NCBI RefSeq assembly: GCF_963082655.1
Contig: NC_081553.1
Location: forward strand, 18,566,643 to 18,630,642
Length of the DNA stretch: 64,000 bases
Direction of reading: 5' to 3'
Source of the DNA: Stomoxys calcitrans
Lineage: Eukaryota; Arthropoda; Insecta; Diptera; Muscidae
Of the stretch, positions 47,253 through 59,099 are shown one piece after another. The notes below the pieces were generated by a model that was not told the DNA's origin, did no database searches, and saw nothing but the letters and a program-made list of their open reading frames with translations. Both the position numbers and the translations under genes were made by a program. Position 1 is the first letter of the stretch, and every line of letters begins with the position of its first letter.

Positions 47253-48520
47253 GATTTTTATACCCTCCCCTTGGGTCTTGACTTCTTGAGCCACTAGAGG
47301 GCGCAATTATTATCCGATATGAAATTTGGCATGAAGTATTTTGTTATGACTTTCAATAACTTTGCTAAGCCCGGGCCAAATCGGTACATAACCTGTTATA
47401 GCTGCCATATAAACCGTTCTGGGATCTTGAATTCTTAGGCCTCTAGAGGGCGCTATTCTTATCAGATTTGTTTGAAATTTGAAGTCTTATGTTATGATTT
47501 AAAGTAACTGTGCTAAGTATGGTTCAAGTCGGTCCATAACCTGATATAGCTGCAATATAAACCCATATTGGATTTTGACGTCTTGAGCCACTAGAGGGCG
47601 CATTTCTTATCCGATTTGGCTGAAATTTTGCATGAAGTGTTTTGTTATGACTTTCAATAACTTTGCTAAGCCCGGGCCAAATCGGTACATAACCTGTTAT
47701 AGCTGTCATATAACCCTTTCTGGGATCTTGAATTCTTAGGCCTCTAGAGGGCGCTATCCTTATCAGATTTGGTTGAAATTTGAAGCCTTTTTTTATGACT
47801 TCCAATAACTGTGATAAGTAGGGTTCAAGTCGGTCCGTAACCTGATATAGCTGTCATATAAACCGATATTGGATTTTGAAGTCTTGAGCCATTAGAGGGC
47901 GCATTTCTTATCCGATTTGACTGAAATTTAGCATGAAGTATTTTGTTATGACTTCCAATAACTGTGCTAAGCACGGGCCAAATCGGTACATAACCTGTTA
48001 TAGCTGCCATATAAACCGTTCTGGGATCTTGACTTCTTAGGCCTCTAGAGGGCGCTATCCTTATCAGATTTGGTTGAAATTTGAAGCCTTTTTTTATGAC
48101 TTCCAATAACTGTGATAAGTAGGGTTCAAGTCGGTCCGTAACCTGATATAGCTGTCATATAAACCGATATTGGATTTTGAAGTCTTGAGCCATTAGAGGG
48201 CGCATTTCTTATCCGATTTGACTGAAATTTAGCATGAAGTATTTTGTTATGACTTCCAATAACTGTGCTAAGCACGGGCCAAAACGGTACATAACCTGTT
48301 ATAGCTGTCATATAAACCGTTCTGGGATCTTGAATTCTTAGGCCTCTAGATGGCGCTATTCTTATGAGATTTGGTTGAAATTTGTTATGACTTCCAATAA
48401 CTGTCCTAAGTAGGTTGCAAATCGGTCCACAACCTGATATAGCTGCAATATAAACCGATATGGGATCTTGACTTTTTGAGCCGCTAGAGGGCGCATTTCA
48501 GGTTTGGATTGGTTTTTTTT
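47253..48520 (-). repeat. Family A body, minus orientation, termini lost
   Basis: A TATACCCTCCCCTTGGGTCT junction opens directly into body units; head, GTCY run and hairpin are missing. Body units have TAGAGGGCGC and ATAGCTGCCATATAAACC. Confidence 0.7.
47524..48426. repeat. Three 301-bp higher-order tandem units
   Basis: Units start at 47524, 47825 and 48126. Each is two diverged ~150-bp family A monomers: one with GATATTGGATTTTGA and CATTTCTTATCCGATTTG, one with CGTTCTGGGATCTTGA and CGCTATCCTTATCAGATTTG. Units 2 and 3 are nearly identical; unit 1 is more diverged. Confidence 0.9.
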
Positions 48521-48559
48521 TTAAACTAGGAAGGAGAAAACTCGCTAAATGCTAAAACT

Positions 48560-49308
48560 AGTGGCAATACATAATATCTGTTTGACCATCTGAAAAGGTC
48601 TTACCCAACATTCCGGAATAATCCAAGGCGTCTTTAGGTGAGTCAACTGCCAAAGACCCACTTCATAATCTTTGAACAGCAAACAATTGAAGGTCTTTTT
48701 CCAGTATGCTTCCATACATGTAAGCGAGTGTCTGGCAACTAATATGAAAAAAGTTGAATATACTCCTACTTAGTCCCTGAAAAAATGTTTTATAATCTCG
48801 TTTTCGCTTTTCTAACCAAGCACTGGAATTACCTTTCGCTGGTATGCAAACTCATTTGTTATACTCTCTGCATAATTCACAAATGTAATCCGGGTTTCAG
48901 GTTCCTGCATTCAAGTTTGACGGAGTGGAAAAACGCCACGAGCATTTCTCACATTTTAACTGCTTGGAGGCGTCCTAATGGTGGTTCATCATTTGCTGGT
49001 TCAACTCCAATTGCCATAGGTATTAAAATATTATTGTGGACTCGTGGACTCGCATGTAACGGAAGTCTTTCCTTGAGAGCAAGAGTTTTGGACACTCTTT
49101 GCATGCAAATTCATTGATCCCCTTATGTGCCGATATTATGTGGCTGTTTAGGTTAACTTCCTGGAGATAGCAGATGCCGCAAAAAATATCGGCGTCCCAG
49201 CAGTATATATGAACTTATGTCTGGTAAAGTCTGATTTGTCTCTGAGATCCTTCAGACCCTTGCTTGATGGTTCGTCGGTCAACTTTTAATGTAGTTGGCT
49301 CCACCGGA
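48560..49308 (-). pseudogene. Frameshifted C2H2 zinc-finger gene remnant
   Basis: On the minus strand, reading frames shift between several finger-like pieces. From right to left: LRDKSDFTRHKFIYTAGTP (end of a finger with its H-x-H half), DADIFCGICYLQEVNLNSHI followed by ISAHKGINEFACKECPK (C-x2-C, then H-x4-H, then a new C-x2-C), ALKERLPLH and MRVHES in alternate frames, LKCEKCSWRFSTPSNLNAGT, then DYICELCREYNK, and finally HTGKRPS, which resembles the TGEKP linker. Stops and indels interrupt it, so it is not functional. I cannot name the parent. No intron-type signals separate the pieces, so a retrocopy or captured fragment is possible. Confidence 0.7.
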
Positions 49309-50142
49309 CTTTAGCCTTTCGTTACTGGTTTTTTAGCTGATGCCAAAATTACATGAATGCCAAAATTTAATGAATTACAGAAATTCATTAAAGCATATAA
49401 AACTTTTACCCCAGATGCATTGAAGTAAGCAAACTATTGAACGATTTATCTTAGCTCAAAGTATTATTTATTATATGCTATAATTACTCGCAATGTATTC
49501 GATTCATTGGTCACCTCTTTGTTAATCCCCGTGTTAGCCCAGTGTAATGTGTAAAGCATCTTATTTATTGATCGTTAAAGTATTCTACAATGTACGATAT
49601 AAAGTTAAAATAAACTGAACATGGCTTTTGAGCACATAAGTTAAATGAATAACTTTTAAGAACTTTTAAGACTATGCGAGATTTAAAATATATGATTATC
49701 ATTCGCTTTTGTTAAAGCCTTTGGGTATTATTCGAAGTTCTGAGTATTATCAATCCCATATTTAAATTAATCATACAACCCATGGTACATACGAATGAGT
49801 GATTAATGATACTTATACGCCACCGTGTATGGTATCGGCATATATGTGCATGCATAAGTATGCGCATTTAATAACTGGCATATTAAAAGTAATTCTGTGA
49901 TTAAAAGAATTGATTTTACCAAATTGAATATAGGAAGAATTTATATGAGGGATTTGAAAAACGCCTTCTCACTGTTGTCATAAAGAACAGGTTTGTGTGT
50001 GTTCAGATATAAATGAAACTAAAACACCTTACATTAAATTTTGGAATTTCTTTAATACTTTGCCTCATAGAGGTTTTATTGAACTGCAATCATGGGAATC
50101 AAATTAGATGAGTTTTCACTGTAAAAATTAAATCTTATATAT
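49309..50142. other. Intron 4, AT-rich spacer with a family B end
   Basis: Near 49311-49345 is a family B terminus (GCTCCACCGGACTTTAGCC then TTTCGTTACTGG). The rest is AT-rich without genes. Confidence 0.45.
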
Positions 50143-51825
50143 AACAAGTAAAAGCGTACTATTGGTTGATTTTTTAAAACAAAAGTAAATGCATTTTTAA
50201 TAAAACTTAGAATGAACTTTAATCAAATATACTTTTTTTACACGTTTTTTCTAAAGCAAGCTAAAAGTCACAGCTGATAACTGACAGAAGAAAGAATGCA
50301 ATTACAGAGTCACAAGCTGTGAAAAAATTTGTCAACGCCGACTATATGAAAAATCCGCAATTACTTTTTGGGCAACCCAATAATTTTGGCCGGGCCAAAT
50401 CTTATATACCCTCCACCATGGATCGCATTCGTCGAGTTCTTTTCCCGGCATCTCTTCTTAGGCAAAAAAGGATAAAAGAAAAGATTTGCTCTGCTATTAG
50501 AGCGATATCAAGATATAGTCCGGTTCGGACCACAATTAAATTTTATGTTGGAGACCTGTGCAAAATGTCAGCCAATTCGAATAAGAATCGAGCCCTTTGA
50601 GGGCTCAAGAAGTAAAATAGAGAGATGGATTTATATGGGAGCTCTATCAGGCTATAGACCGATTCATACCATAATAAACACGTATGTTGATGGTCTTAAT
50701 AGGATCCGTCGTACAAAATTTCAGGCAAATCGGATAATAATTGCGACCTCTAGAGGCTCAGGAAGTCTAGATTCCAGATCGGTTTATATGGCAGCTATAT
50801 CAGGTTATGGACCGATTTGAACCTTATTTGGTACAGTTGTTGAAAGTCGTAATAAAATACATCATACATCATCGGATAAGAATTGCGCCTTCTAGAGGCT
50901 CAAGGAGTCAAGATCCCAGATCGGTTTATATGAGAGCTATATCAGGTTATAGATAGATTTGAACCTAATTTAACACAGTTGTTGGAATTCATAGCGAAAC
51001 ACATCGTGCAAAATTGCATTCCAGTCGGATAAGAATTGCGCCCTCTAGAGGCTCAAGAAGTCAAGATCCAAGGTCGGTTTATATGTCAGCTATACCAGGT
51101 TATAGATCGATTTGAACCTTATTTGGTACAGTGGTTGAAAGGCATAATAAAATACGTCATGCAAAATTTCAGCCAAATCGGATAGGAATTGCGCCCTCTA
51201 GAAGCTCAAGAAGTCAAGACCCAAGATCGGTTTATTTGACAGCTATATCAGGTTAAAGACCGATTTGAAGCTAATTAACCATAGTTGTTGGAAACCATAG
51301 CGAAACACGTCGTGCAAAATTTCATTCCAATCGGATAAGAATTGCGCCCTCTAGAGGCTCAAGAAGTCAACACCCAAGATCAGTTTATATGGCAGCTATA
51401 TCAGGTTATGGACCGATTTAAACCACACTCAACACAGTTTGTTAGAAATCATAGAGAAAGACGTCTTTCAAAATTTCATTCCAATCGGATAAGAATTGCG
51501 CCCTCTAGAGGCTCAAGAAGTCAAGACCGAAAATCGGTTTCTATGGCAGCTATATCAAAACATAGACCGATATGGCCCATTTGCAATCCCATCCGACCTA
51601 CACTAAAAAGAAGTATTTGTGCAAAATTTTGAGCGGCTAGCTTTACTCCTTCGAAAATTAGAGTGCTTTCGACAGAAGGACGGACGGACATGACTAGATT
51701 GACATAAAATGTCTCGACGATCAAGAATATGTATACTTTATGGGGTCTCAGACGAATATTTCGAGTAGTTACAAACAGAATGACGAAATTATTATACCCC
51801 CATCCTATGGTGGAGGGTATAAAAA
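50143..51825 (+). repeat. Family A element, both ends, carrying a nested MITE
   Basis: The left end AACAAGTAAAAGCGTACTA (50143-50161) is cut by the MITE and resumes at 50381 as TAATTTTGGCCGGGCCAAAT, then CCCTCCACCATGGATCGC. The body holds about eight ~150-bp units (GCGCCCTCTAGAGGCTCAAG). It closes with AGGACGGACGGACATGACTA (short GTCY run in complement), GATCAAGAATATGTATACTT and CCCCCATCCTATGGTGGAGG. Confidence 0.8.
50162..50380 (+). mobile_element. mariner-type MITE (family M), copy 2, left TIR deleted
   Basis: 219 bp. The left edge is TTGGTTG joined to ATTTTTTAAAAC, a deletion of about 17 bases of the terminal repeat; the right end AATTACTTTTTGGGCAACCC is intact. TA dinucleotides flank it at 50160-50161 and 50381-50382. 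It interrupts the family A left terminus. Confidence 0.9.
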
Positions 51826-52335
51826 TCAATTTGTGTTGGTTTGTAGGTTTGTTTGTTCCGTATATACTCAAAAAGGGCTGAACCGATTATCTTGAAATTT
51901 TCGCAGATTGTGCAGGTTGGTTTATAATTTTTTGATATAGGGTCCGTCCCCCGACCCTCAACCTTACCCCATAAGTACCACCCAAAAATTGAAGTGGACC
52001 GATCGGGACAATATGGGATTCAAATGAACGGTATTCAAGAGTAGAGTACGAATTTTATATTAAAAATTGGGTCCAAGTACCTGAGGGCCGCTGCCCCAGC
52101 CCTAGAACCCCTTAAAATAGGTTTATTTGACGATCATGACAATATGGGACTCAAATGAAAGGTATCCAGGAGTACATTTCAAATATGGTCAGGAAGTAGG
52201 AAAAGGCTTTATAGTTTTTTGATAACAGAAGGGTGCGGACCCTCCACCCGTTATCCCAAAAACACCACCCAATATCAAAAGTGGAACGACAAAGACAATA
52301 TGGGTATCAAATGAAAAGAATGTAGGGAGTAGATA
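51826..52335 (+). mobile_element. Family H 5' part, plus orientation
   Basis: It starts TCAATTTGTGTTGGTTTG, then TTTGTTTGTTCCGTATATAC, GGGCTGAACCGATTATCTTG and two tiers of GACAATATGGGAYTCAAATG units. The 3' part is missing. Confidence 0.65.
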
Positions 52336-52339
52336 ACTA

Positions 52340-53480
52340 CTCTGGCATAAAAATTTGAATGGTGATGATTTGATGATGCCATGATCGTTCAATCGTCCCC
52401 TTATGATATGATCTTAAAGCCACTTGGGGGGGTGGAATAGAGGATATAGAAGATCGATCTGAACCATAAACGACACGGATGTCGAAAAGCCTAGCATAAG
52501 TCACTGTGTCAAATTCCAATGAAATCGGATTATATATGCGCCTTTTATGAGCCCACAACCTTAAATTGAGAGATCGGTCTATATAGCAGCTATATCCAAA
52601 TCCGAACCGATCAGGACCAAATTAAAATTTCAGCAAAATCGGATAATAAATGTGGATAAATAAATAATAAGATAAGATAAATCAGAGGATCGGTCTATAT
52701 GGCAGCTATATCCAAATCTGGAGCGATTTGAGCCAAGTTGACGAAGGATGTTAAAATGCCTAACACAACTCGCTGTCCAAAATTTCAGCAAAATCGGATA
52801 ATAAAAGTGGCTTTAATGGGTCTAAGACCCTAAATCGGCGGATCGGTCTATATGGGGGGTATATTAAGATATTGTCCGATATAGTCCATCTTCGAACTTA
52901 ACCTCCTTATGGACAAAAAAAGAGTCTGTGCAAAGTTTCAGCTCAATATCACTATTTTTAAAGACTGTAATGTGATTTCAACAGACAGGCGGACGGACAA
53001 TTCTATATCGTCTTAGATTTGTACGCTGATTAAGAATATATATACTTTATAGGATCGGAAATGGATATTTCGATGTGTTGCAAACGGAATGACAAAATGA
53101 ATATACCCCCATCCTTCGGTGGTGGATATAATGACAAAATTTCCAATGGAAATGCCATATTGGACCTGGCAAAACTTAGAGTTGCCTAGGCCAGAAACTT
53201 ATTTACCAGTCCTCGTATCCCAGTATGGTCTGGTCTGGACCATATTCGGTACGGATGCCGAAGATTCCTAAACAAATGTCCAAAATTCATTGCAATCGAA
53301 TCAAAAGTTCGTTTTTTAAGAGCTTAAAAATTTAAGCCTTATGATCGGTCTACATGGGGGCTATATCGAGATAAAGTCCGATATGGTTGCAAAAATAATG
53401 ATCTGTGCAAAGTATCAGACCAATTACTTCATAGAATTTCATTAGACATACATGCCTGGATGGTCATAGAATTTTACGTC
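52340..53480. repeat. Diverged repeat related to family A (labelled C)
   Basis: It has ATCGGTCTATATGGCAGCTA, CAAAATTTCAGCAAAATCGG, a CAGACAGGCGGACGGAC run near 52982-53000, GATTAAGAATATATATACTT and CCCCCATCCTTCGGTGGTGG. The order (units, GTCY in complement, TA-rich segment, inverted head) copies family A's architecture with different sequence. 53130-53480 begins another partial copy. Confidence 0.55.
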
Positions 53481-54544
53481 GCGATATCTAGCCTTAAATA
53501 CTGCGGTTCCCTGATATTCTGCCATAAAATGAAATGTGGCCTAATAACGCCAAACCCCCATGGGGTTTTAATCAACTACCTTAAACCTTCACACTAAGAC
53601 AATGTTGGTAAGGTTAAATTCTATGGCCTTAAGTATGTTTAATTTCATGCCTATATTGCTCATACCACCCATGGAACAACATAATTTGTTATTAATAATA
53701 CTCATACAACACCTAGTACCATATTTGTATACTTTTTTAAAGAGCCTTTAAATTTTCGAAATGAATTGATTTTACATAACTAAAAATTTTGACAATTGCG
53801 CTGATTGTAAGGCTATCCATTTCTACAAACAGTTGTTATGTGTGCAAGCTTTTTGAATTTTAATTTAAAGTATGGCCACCAATAACGATTGCTAAGGCAT
53901 CCAAAAAGGTATACTATTCCTTGATTCAAGGGAGATACACCTTTAGGGATGCTTTCACAACAATATAAAATTTTCTCCCTTTTTCTTAAGGGAAGGTTCA
54001 TGACCAATTTTGTATGTTTGCACTTCTCTTATCAATGTATGATACGAAAAATCTGTTTTATTTTCTATAAATACAATATTTCCCTTCCAACATTATATAA
54101 ACTAGGGAATTATTACAAAACTGCCTTCTTTTACATGGAAGAACTTTATCTTTTGAACATGCTTCATAAACATAAGATATTTATTTACAAATCATTCATA
54201 ATCATAAAGGTTTATCTAAACATTTTCTGTTTAAATCACATTTGAACTTCCAGGGAGAGAGTGTGTGTGTGTGTGTGACTATATCACAAGCTTCATTTGT
54301 ATATTCCATACACATACTCTACCATCTGATGTGTTTTACTTATGTGTGTTTGGTTTGTGCCTTAAGGTGCCATAAGCTTGCCCTTCATTGGAGGTCATTT
54401 GTAGATGGTTTTTATGATTCCTTTCAACTCATATTTCTGTAAATTCCATTAGCTTTTCCATAAACTAGAACAAATAATGATATCATCTCTTGTACATTTC
54501 CTTTTCTAAAACTCCTCTACACTTCTCTGTTTTCTTCCTTGCAG
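53481..54544. other. Intron 4, 3' portion
   Basis: AT-rich unique DNA with (GT)n at about 54261-54279, ending in a TCTTCCTTGCAG acceptor. No other exon is recognised. Confidence 0.5.
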
Positions 54545-54622
54545 GCGGCAAACGAACGTTTAAGGCACTTTCAAACCTTAAACGGTGGCCATCAACATAG
54601 TTTCGAAGAGACAATCCATAGG
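54545..54622 (+). CDS. sif: Still life (sif) exon, 26 codons, AANERLRHFQTL
   Basis: The exon lies between acceptor TTTCTTCCTTGCAG and donor GTAAGT (54623), phase 0 on both sides. It encodes AANERLRHFQTLNGGHQHSF then EETIHR and joins exon 4's AQAQVR in frame. It is 23.7 kb downstream of exon 4. The block is one I recall from the SIF N-terminal region, where it precedes a charged coiled-coil-like segment that must lie beyond this window. Confidence 0.8.
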
Positions 54623-56270
54623 GTAAGTACAACATTCAATATTTGCACTGAATATAGCCTCTCCAAAGAGCTGCTCACAGAGAAATTCCTTTAGCCAACC
54701 ATTCAAGGGCTGAGGCCACATTTCCTCCCCAAGTGAAGGTGAATGATAGAAATCTTATTATGCAATGCAAAGAGCATCAGCTGCATGGAGCATGCAATCT
54801 ATAGCCTTCAACTTCATCAGTATAAGTATACACTCATACATTGATTTTTGGTTTCTTTTTTTTGTGTTGCTTCATACATATTCACATATTCATAAGAAGG
54901 AAGAGGAAGAGTTTTGCTTTTACTAGAAATTCCCAGAGTCCTGGTATTTTTTTTTTTGTATGTTGCACCAACCGCCCGCCAGCGCTGGTAAGCTGCTCTA
55001 AGTATAATGCTGACAAAACAAAAGGCTAGAAACTAACATTTAAGAGTTCATTGCCGCCTCAGTTTGCCTCTGAAACTGCTGCTGCTGTTGGTGATGCCTA
55101 CATTCATTATTAATGACAAACAACAAAACAAGAACAAATTTAGAAAAAAATTCAAAAAAAAAACTGTAAACCAACGCCTTACTATCCCTTCTATACAAAA
55201 AAAAAAAGAAAAAAAAAAAAAAGCATCAATATACACTTAGGGACAACGGCTGCTGCAACTGCACCGTTAACAATGGCACATCATTGACGTCATCTACTAG
55301 CGACTACCCCCCCAATGGCACACCAACACCAATGCTTTGGCATTTTATATCAACAACACCTTTTGCTTGCAAGAGTGTCATAATATTTACTGCAAGCAAA
55401 CTTTTTAGATTGCAAGACACTCACCTACTCCACACAGAGAGACAGACAGATAGCTGATGCTAACGAAATGGTGGGAGGCGAATCTATGCACCATTAAGCG
55501 GACGAACGTTCATATTCAACAACCTTTTGCTATATAGAGAATCTTCAATGTTTGGTTACATATCTTCTGCCTTCCACCCCAATCAGCTAAATGAAGACAG
55601 CTGGCACTAGTGTTGGAACAACTGCAAGCACCTACATGCTATAATGCCTGGCCTGGCAGCTTACTTCAGCTCCAGCGCCTACTCCTCTATCATTATCTTC
55701 TCAGGTTGTTCGCTGGTCTTTGTTTTTGTTCTTCTTTTTTTATTTTATTTTTTTCATAGGGAAATCATTAAACTTGGAACGGCTGTTAGCCCAAGAGCTT
55801 GAAACAACCTTATATGCTGTTTCCTTGTGTGACAATGTGTGTTTGTGATGTCTGTGCTCCCTAAAAGTAGACTTGAAAATATTCTTTAGACTGCAAACAC
55901 ACAACATGTCCCTGCATACATTCACATACTCACACCCACACTCTATCAACATGAAGTTATTTGCCACTCACCAAAAAGATGTTGTTCTTCTCTATACTAC
56001 TTTGGCCGGTTACCGGCGACAAATTGTCCTTTGAATGGGTTCGAGTTTAAAAGTTGGACGACTGCGTTCGAGATTAACGAGGGAGGGCCGGTAAAAAATG
56101 GGGGAAAAAAATGTAAGGTGAGATTCCGTTATAAAAGGACTAAACTATAACATGGTGCTTTAGCGATAATTTTTGTCCAAGGGGCTATTTTTAGCAACTG
56201 AGAAATTTAAAAGGCAAATTGTTTGAAAAATCAGGCATAGAAGCCTTTAAAATTTCAAAAATTAGTCATA
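54623..56270. other. Intron 5 start, no gene recognised
   Basis: Unique intronic DNA with A-rich tracts near 55140-55225. Clustered TGCTGC and CAAC motifs are present. The next exon of the gene is not found here. Confidence 0.45.
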
Positions 56271-57185
56271 CCCTTATATGGGGGCTATACCAATATTGTT
56301 GTTGTGTAGCAGTGTGTTAGGCGGCAGCTCTTGCCGATGAAGGACTTCTTACGGTACTTCTTACATCGGGCTGTTGTGGAATTGCGAGCTATACCGTTGA
56401 ACATTTTTTGGCAAAGATGTTTTTAGACCCCCTGAGAAACCAAAATTTCAAATTATTGCAAATCTGTGGTACGATTCGGACCATAAACGATTGAATGTTG
56501 GAGACCATTGTAAAAGTCGTTGTGTAAAATTTCAGCCAATTCGAATAAAAATTTGTGTCCTTAAGGGGCTCAAGAAGTAAAATAGGGATATCGGTTAATA
56601 TGGGATCTGCATCTGGCTATACACCGATTCATACCATATTTGACACGTATGTTGAAGGTCATGGAAGAGGCCTTTATACAAAATCCAAAACGGATTATAA
56701 CTGCGCCCTCTAGAGGCTCAAGAAGTCAGGATCACAGATCGCTTTATATGACAGCTATATTAAAACATAGACCGATTTGAACCATACTTATCGCAGTTGT
56801 TGGAAGTAATACCAAAACACCACGTGCAAAATTTCAGTTAATTCGGAAGAGAATTGGGCCCTCCAGAGGCTTAAGAAGTCAGGATCACATATCGGTTTAT
56901 ATGGCACCTATATCAAAACATAGACCGATTTGTACCATATTTGGCACAGTCATAACAAAAAACTTCATGCAAAATTTCAGCCAAATCAAATAAGAATTGC
57001 GCCCTCTAGTGGCTCAAAAAGTGATGATTCAAGATCGTTTTATATGGCAGCTATATCAGGTTATGGACCGATTTGAACCAAACTAAAAACAATTGTTGGA
57101 AGTCATAACGAATCGGACCACAAACGAAGATTTGGCAGCCCCACCAAGTTTTTGAAATTCCGAGGTCATCAATTTTAGGGCCTGC
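56271..57185 (+). repeat. Family A body, plus orientation
   Basis: Units with TTGGAAGTCATAACAAA-like phrases, GCGCCCTCTAGAGGCTCAAG and TTTATATGGCAGCTATATC. Both termini are absent. Its right end carries the ~70-bp segment (57117-57185) also seen near 4250 and 33050. Confidence 0.65.
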
Positions 57186-57189
57186 TCTA

Positions 57190-58290
57190 ACCATTCTAAA
57201 AAGGTTTCTCTACCCATTCTGACACGGCAAGTTTTTACTAGTTTTTTCGATTTTCTCCCACTGTGCGTCAGTGCTTAATCACTATTTCTGTCGCCTATGA
57301 CGGATAAATTTGTACTTAGCTGATTGTGCCTTGCAATAATTCCTATAATGCCACTTAGATACACCTTCTCCATTTAGATCCTTCATCCCATATCCTCTTC
57401 GTAGGCTCGCAGCCCAAGGCTTCTGTCCAGCGATTAAATCATCTATCCTTATATCGTACCAAAGCGTATTAAATATTCCCGAAAGAGGTGATATGCATCT
57501 GTTACCGAAACAATAGGCAGATTTACTCCTAGTCTCGCAAGAAAGTCAGCCTTCCCGTTTCCCCGTACGTCCCTATCGCCTGGTATTCAGCACAGAGTGA
57601 AGTAATGTATAATCTCGGTGCATCATCTCCAACACCTTGGATCTGGAACTTGTACCTGTGATAAACCATCTCCAACACCTTGAATCTAGAACACATAACA
57701 GTCATAAACTTCAGTACAGCCTGATTGTCACTGAATTTGCAGATGTTCTTTCGGCCGTTGCAAATTTGCCCATGAAGATTCTATTAAGGAACTGTGGCAA
57801 TCTTCTCACATATCAATGAGTGCTCATTCAATTTTAAGCTCAATGATAAGGGACCTCCTTTTTATAGCCGAGTCCGAACGGCGTGCCGCAGAGCGACACC
57901 TCTTCGGGGAGAAGTTTTTACATGGCTAAATACCTCACAAATGTTGCCAGCATTAGGAGGGGATAACCACCGCTGAAATATTTTCTGATGTTCCCGCCTG
58001 GATTCGAATACAAGCCGTTCAGCGTCATAGGCAGACATGCTAAGCTCTGCGCTTTTTCGACCGTTACCCATAGCATAAAACAACCTTGGCTGCACTTGCC
58101 ATTGCATAGACATCCGCCTGGAAATTGCTGCACTCATTGCTCATGGGATAATGTAATTATGAAACATGATACCCATACTTTATCACTGGCCGTACCATCG
58201 CTGAGCACAACCATTACACTCACCTAGGTTTCGAAGACCAAATACTGCCCACAACTCCCTGACATTAGTAAAGGGGTCGCAAGACCCTAT
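57190..58290 (-). pseudogene. Non-LTR retrotransposon RNase H domain, split by a SINE
   Basis: Minus-strand pieces read ECSNFQADVYAMASAAKVVL (right of the SINE) and NICKFSDNQAVLKFMTVM, then IPGDRDVRGNGKADFLARLG (left of it). These match the order of RNase H in I/R1-group LINEs: Glu/Asp helix, SDNQA strand with its Asp, and the (P)G-H-x-x-V-x-GN-x-x-AD loop, where the usual His is Asp here. Several stops and a one-base slip show it is dead. It differs from the element at 59.1 kb. Confidence 0.75.
57760..58052 (-). mobile_element. tRNA-like SINE (family S), copy 5
   Basis: A minus-strand copy with the 3' end TGCAAATTTGCCCATGAAGA on the plus strand at left, a conserved body, a B-box-like TTCGAATCC region and a decayed 5' A-box region at right. 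It is flanked by TCTTTCGGCCGTT (57747-57759) and TTTTTCGACCGTT (58053-58065), matching at 11 of 13 positions. It sits inside the LINE RNase H domain. Confidence 0.85.
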
Positions 58291-58344
58291 GATATAGGCA
58301 TTTATTTTTCGCTGCATATGTAGTAAGAAAGTCAACATACTCAA

Positions 58345-59098
58345 CGTTTTGTATACCCTTCACCATAAGACTAACTTCTTCATTTCGTTTGTAACAACTC
58401 GAAATATTGATTCAAACCCCATTGTATATATATATATATTCTTGACCTGCCTATTTGCCTGTCTATGGGTATGTCCGTCAGTTTATCCGTCAGTTTGTCC
58501 ATCTGTCTAACTGTCCTCTGTCTTTACGTCTGTCTGTTTGTCCGTCTTTCTGTCCTTCTGTCTTTACGTCTGTCTGCCTGTTCGTCCATCTATCTGCCCA
58601 TCTGCCTGTTCGTCTGTCTGTCAATACGTCTGTCCATTTGTCTGTCTATCCTTCTGCCTGTCCATTGGTCCGTTATTCTGACTGTCCATCTGTCTGTTTT
58701 TGTACCTGTTTGTCTGCCTGTCTATCTGCCTCTTCGTCTGTCTATCCGTCTGTCTATCTGTCTTTCTGTCAATCGTTATGTCTGTCTGTCCATCGGTATG
58801 TCCGTCAGTCTGTCCATCTGTTTCACTGTCCTTCTGTCTTTAAGTCTGTCTCTCCATCTGTCTGTTCGTCTGTCTTTCCATCCTGTCCATCTATCTTTCT
58901 GTCCGGTGTTTTTCCGTCTGTCTGTCTGTCTTTCTGTCTTTCCACCTGTTCGCCTATCTGTCAGTTTTTATACCCGTTTGTCGCCTGTCTGTCTTTCCGC
59001 TGTCTGTCTATCCGTCTGCCTGCCAGTCTGTCTGTATGTCTATCTGTTTTTCTGCATGTTTGTCTGCCTGTTTGTCTGTCAGTCCGTCTGCCTGTCAA
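58345..59098 (+). repeat. Family A head with a degenerate, expanded (GTCY)n array
   Basis: The head ATACCCTTCACCATAAGACT, GTTTGTAACAACTCGAAATA and (TA)n before TTCTTGACC is followed by about 650 bases of GTCT/GTCC/GTTC/ATCT tetramers (about 58450-59098), far more diverged than the 41.4-kb array. The 324- and 226-codon frames here are not genes; the longer one is the array read through into the retroelement. Confidence 0.8.
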
Positions 59099-59099
59099 G

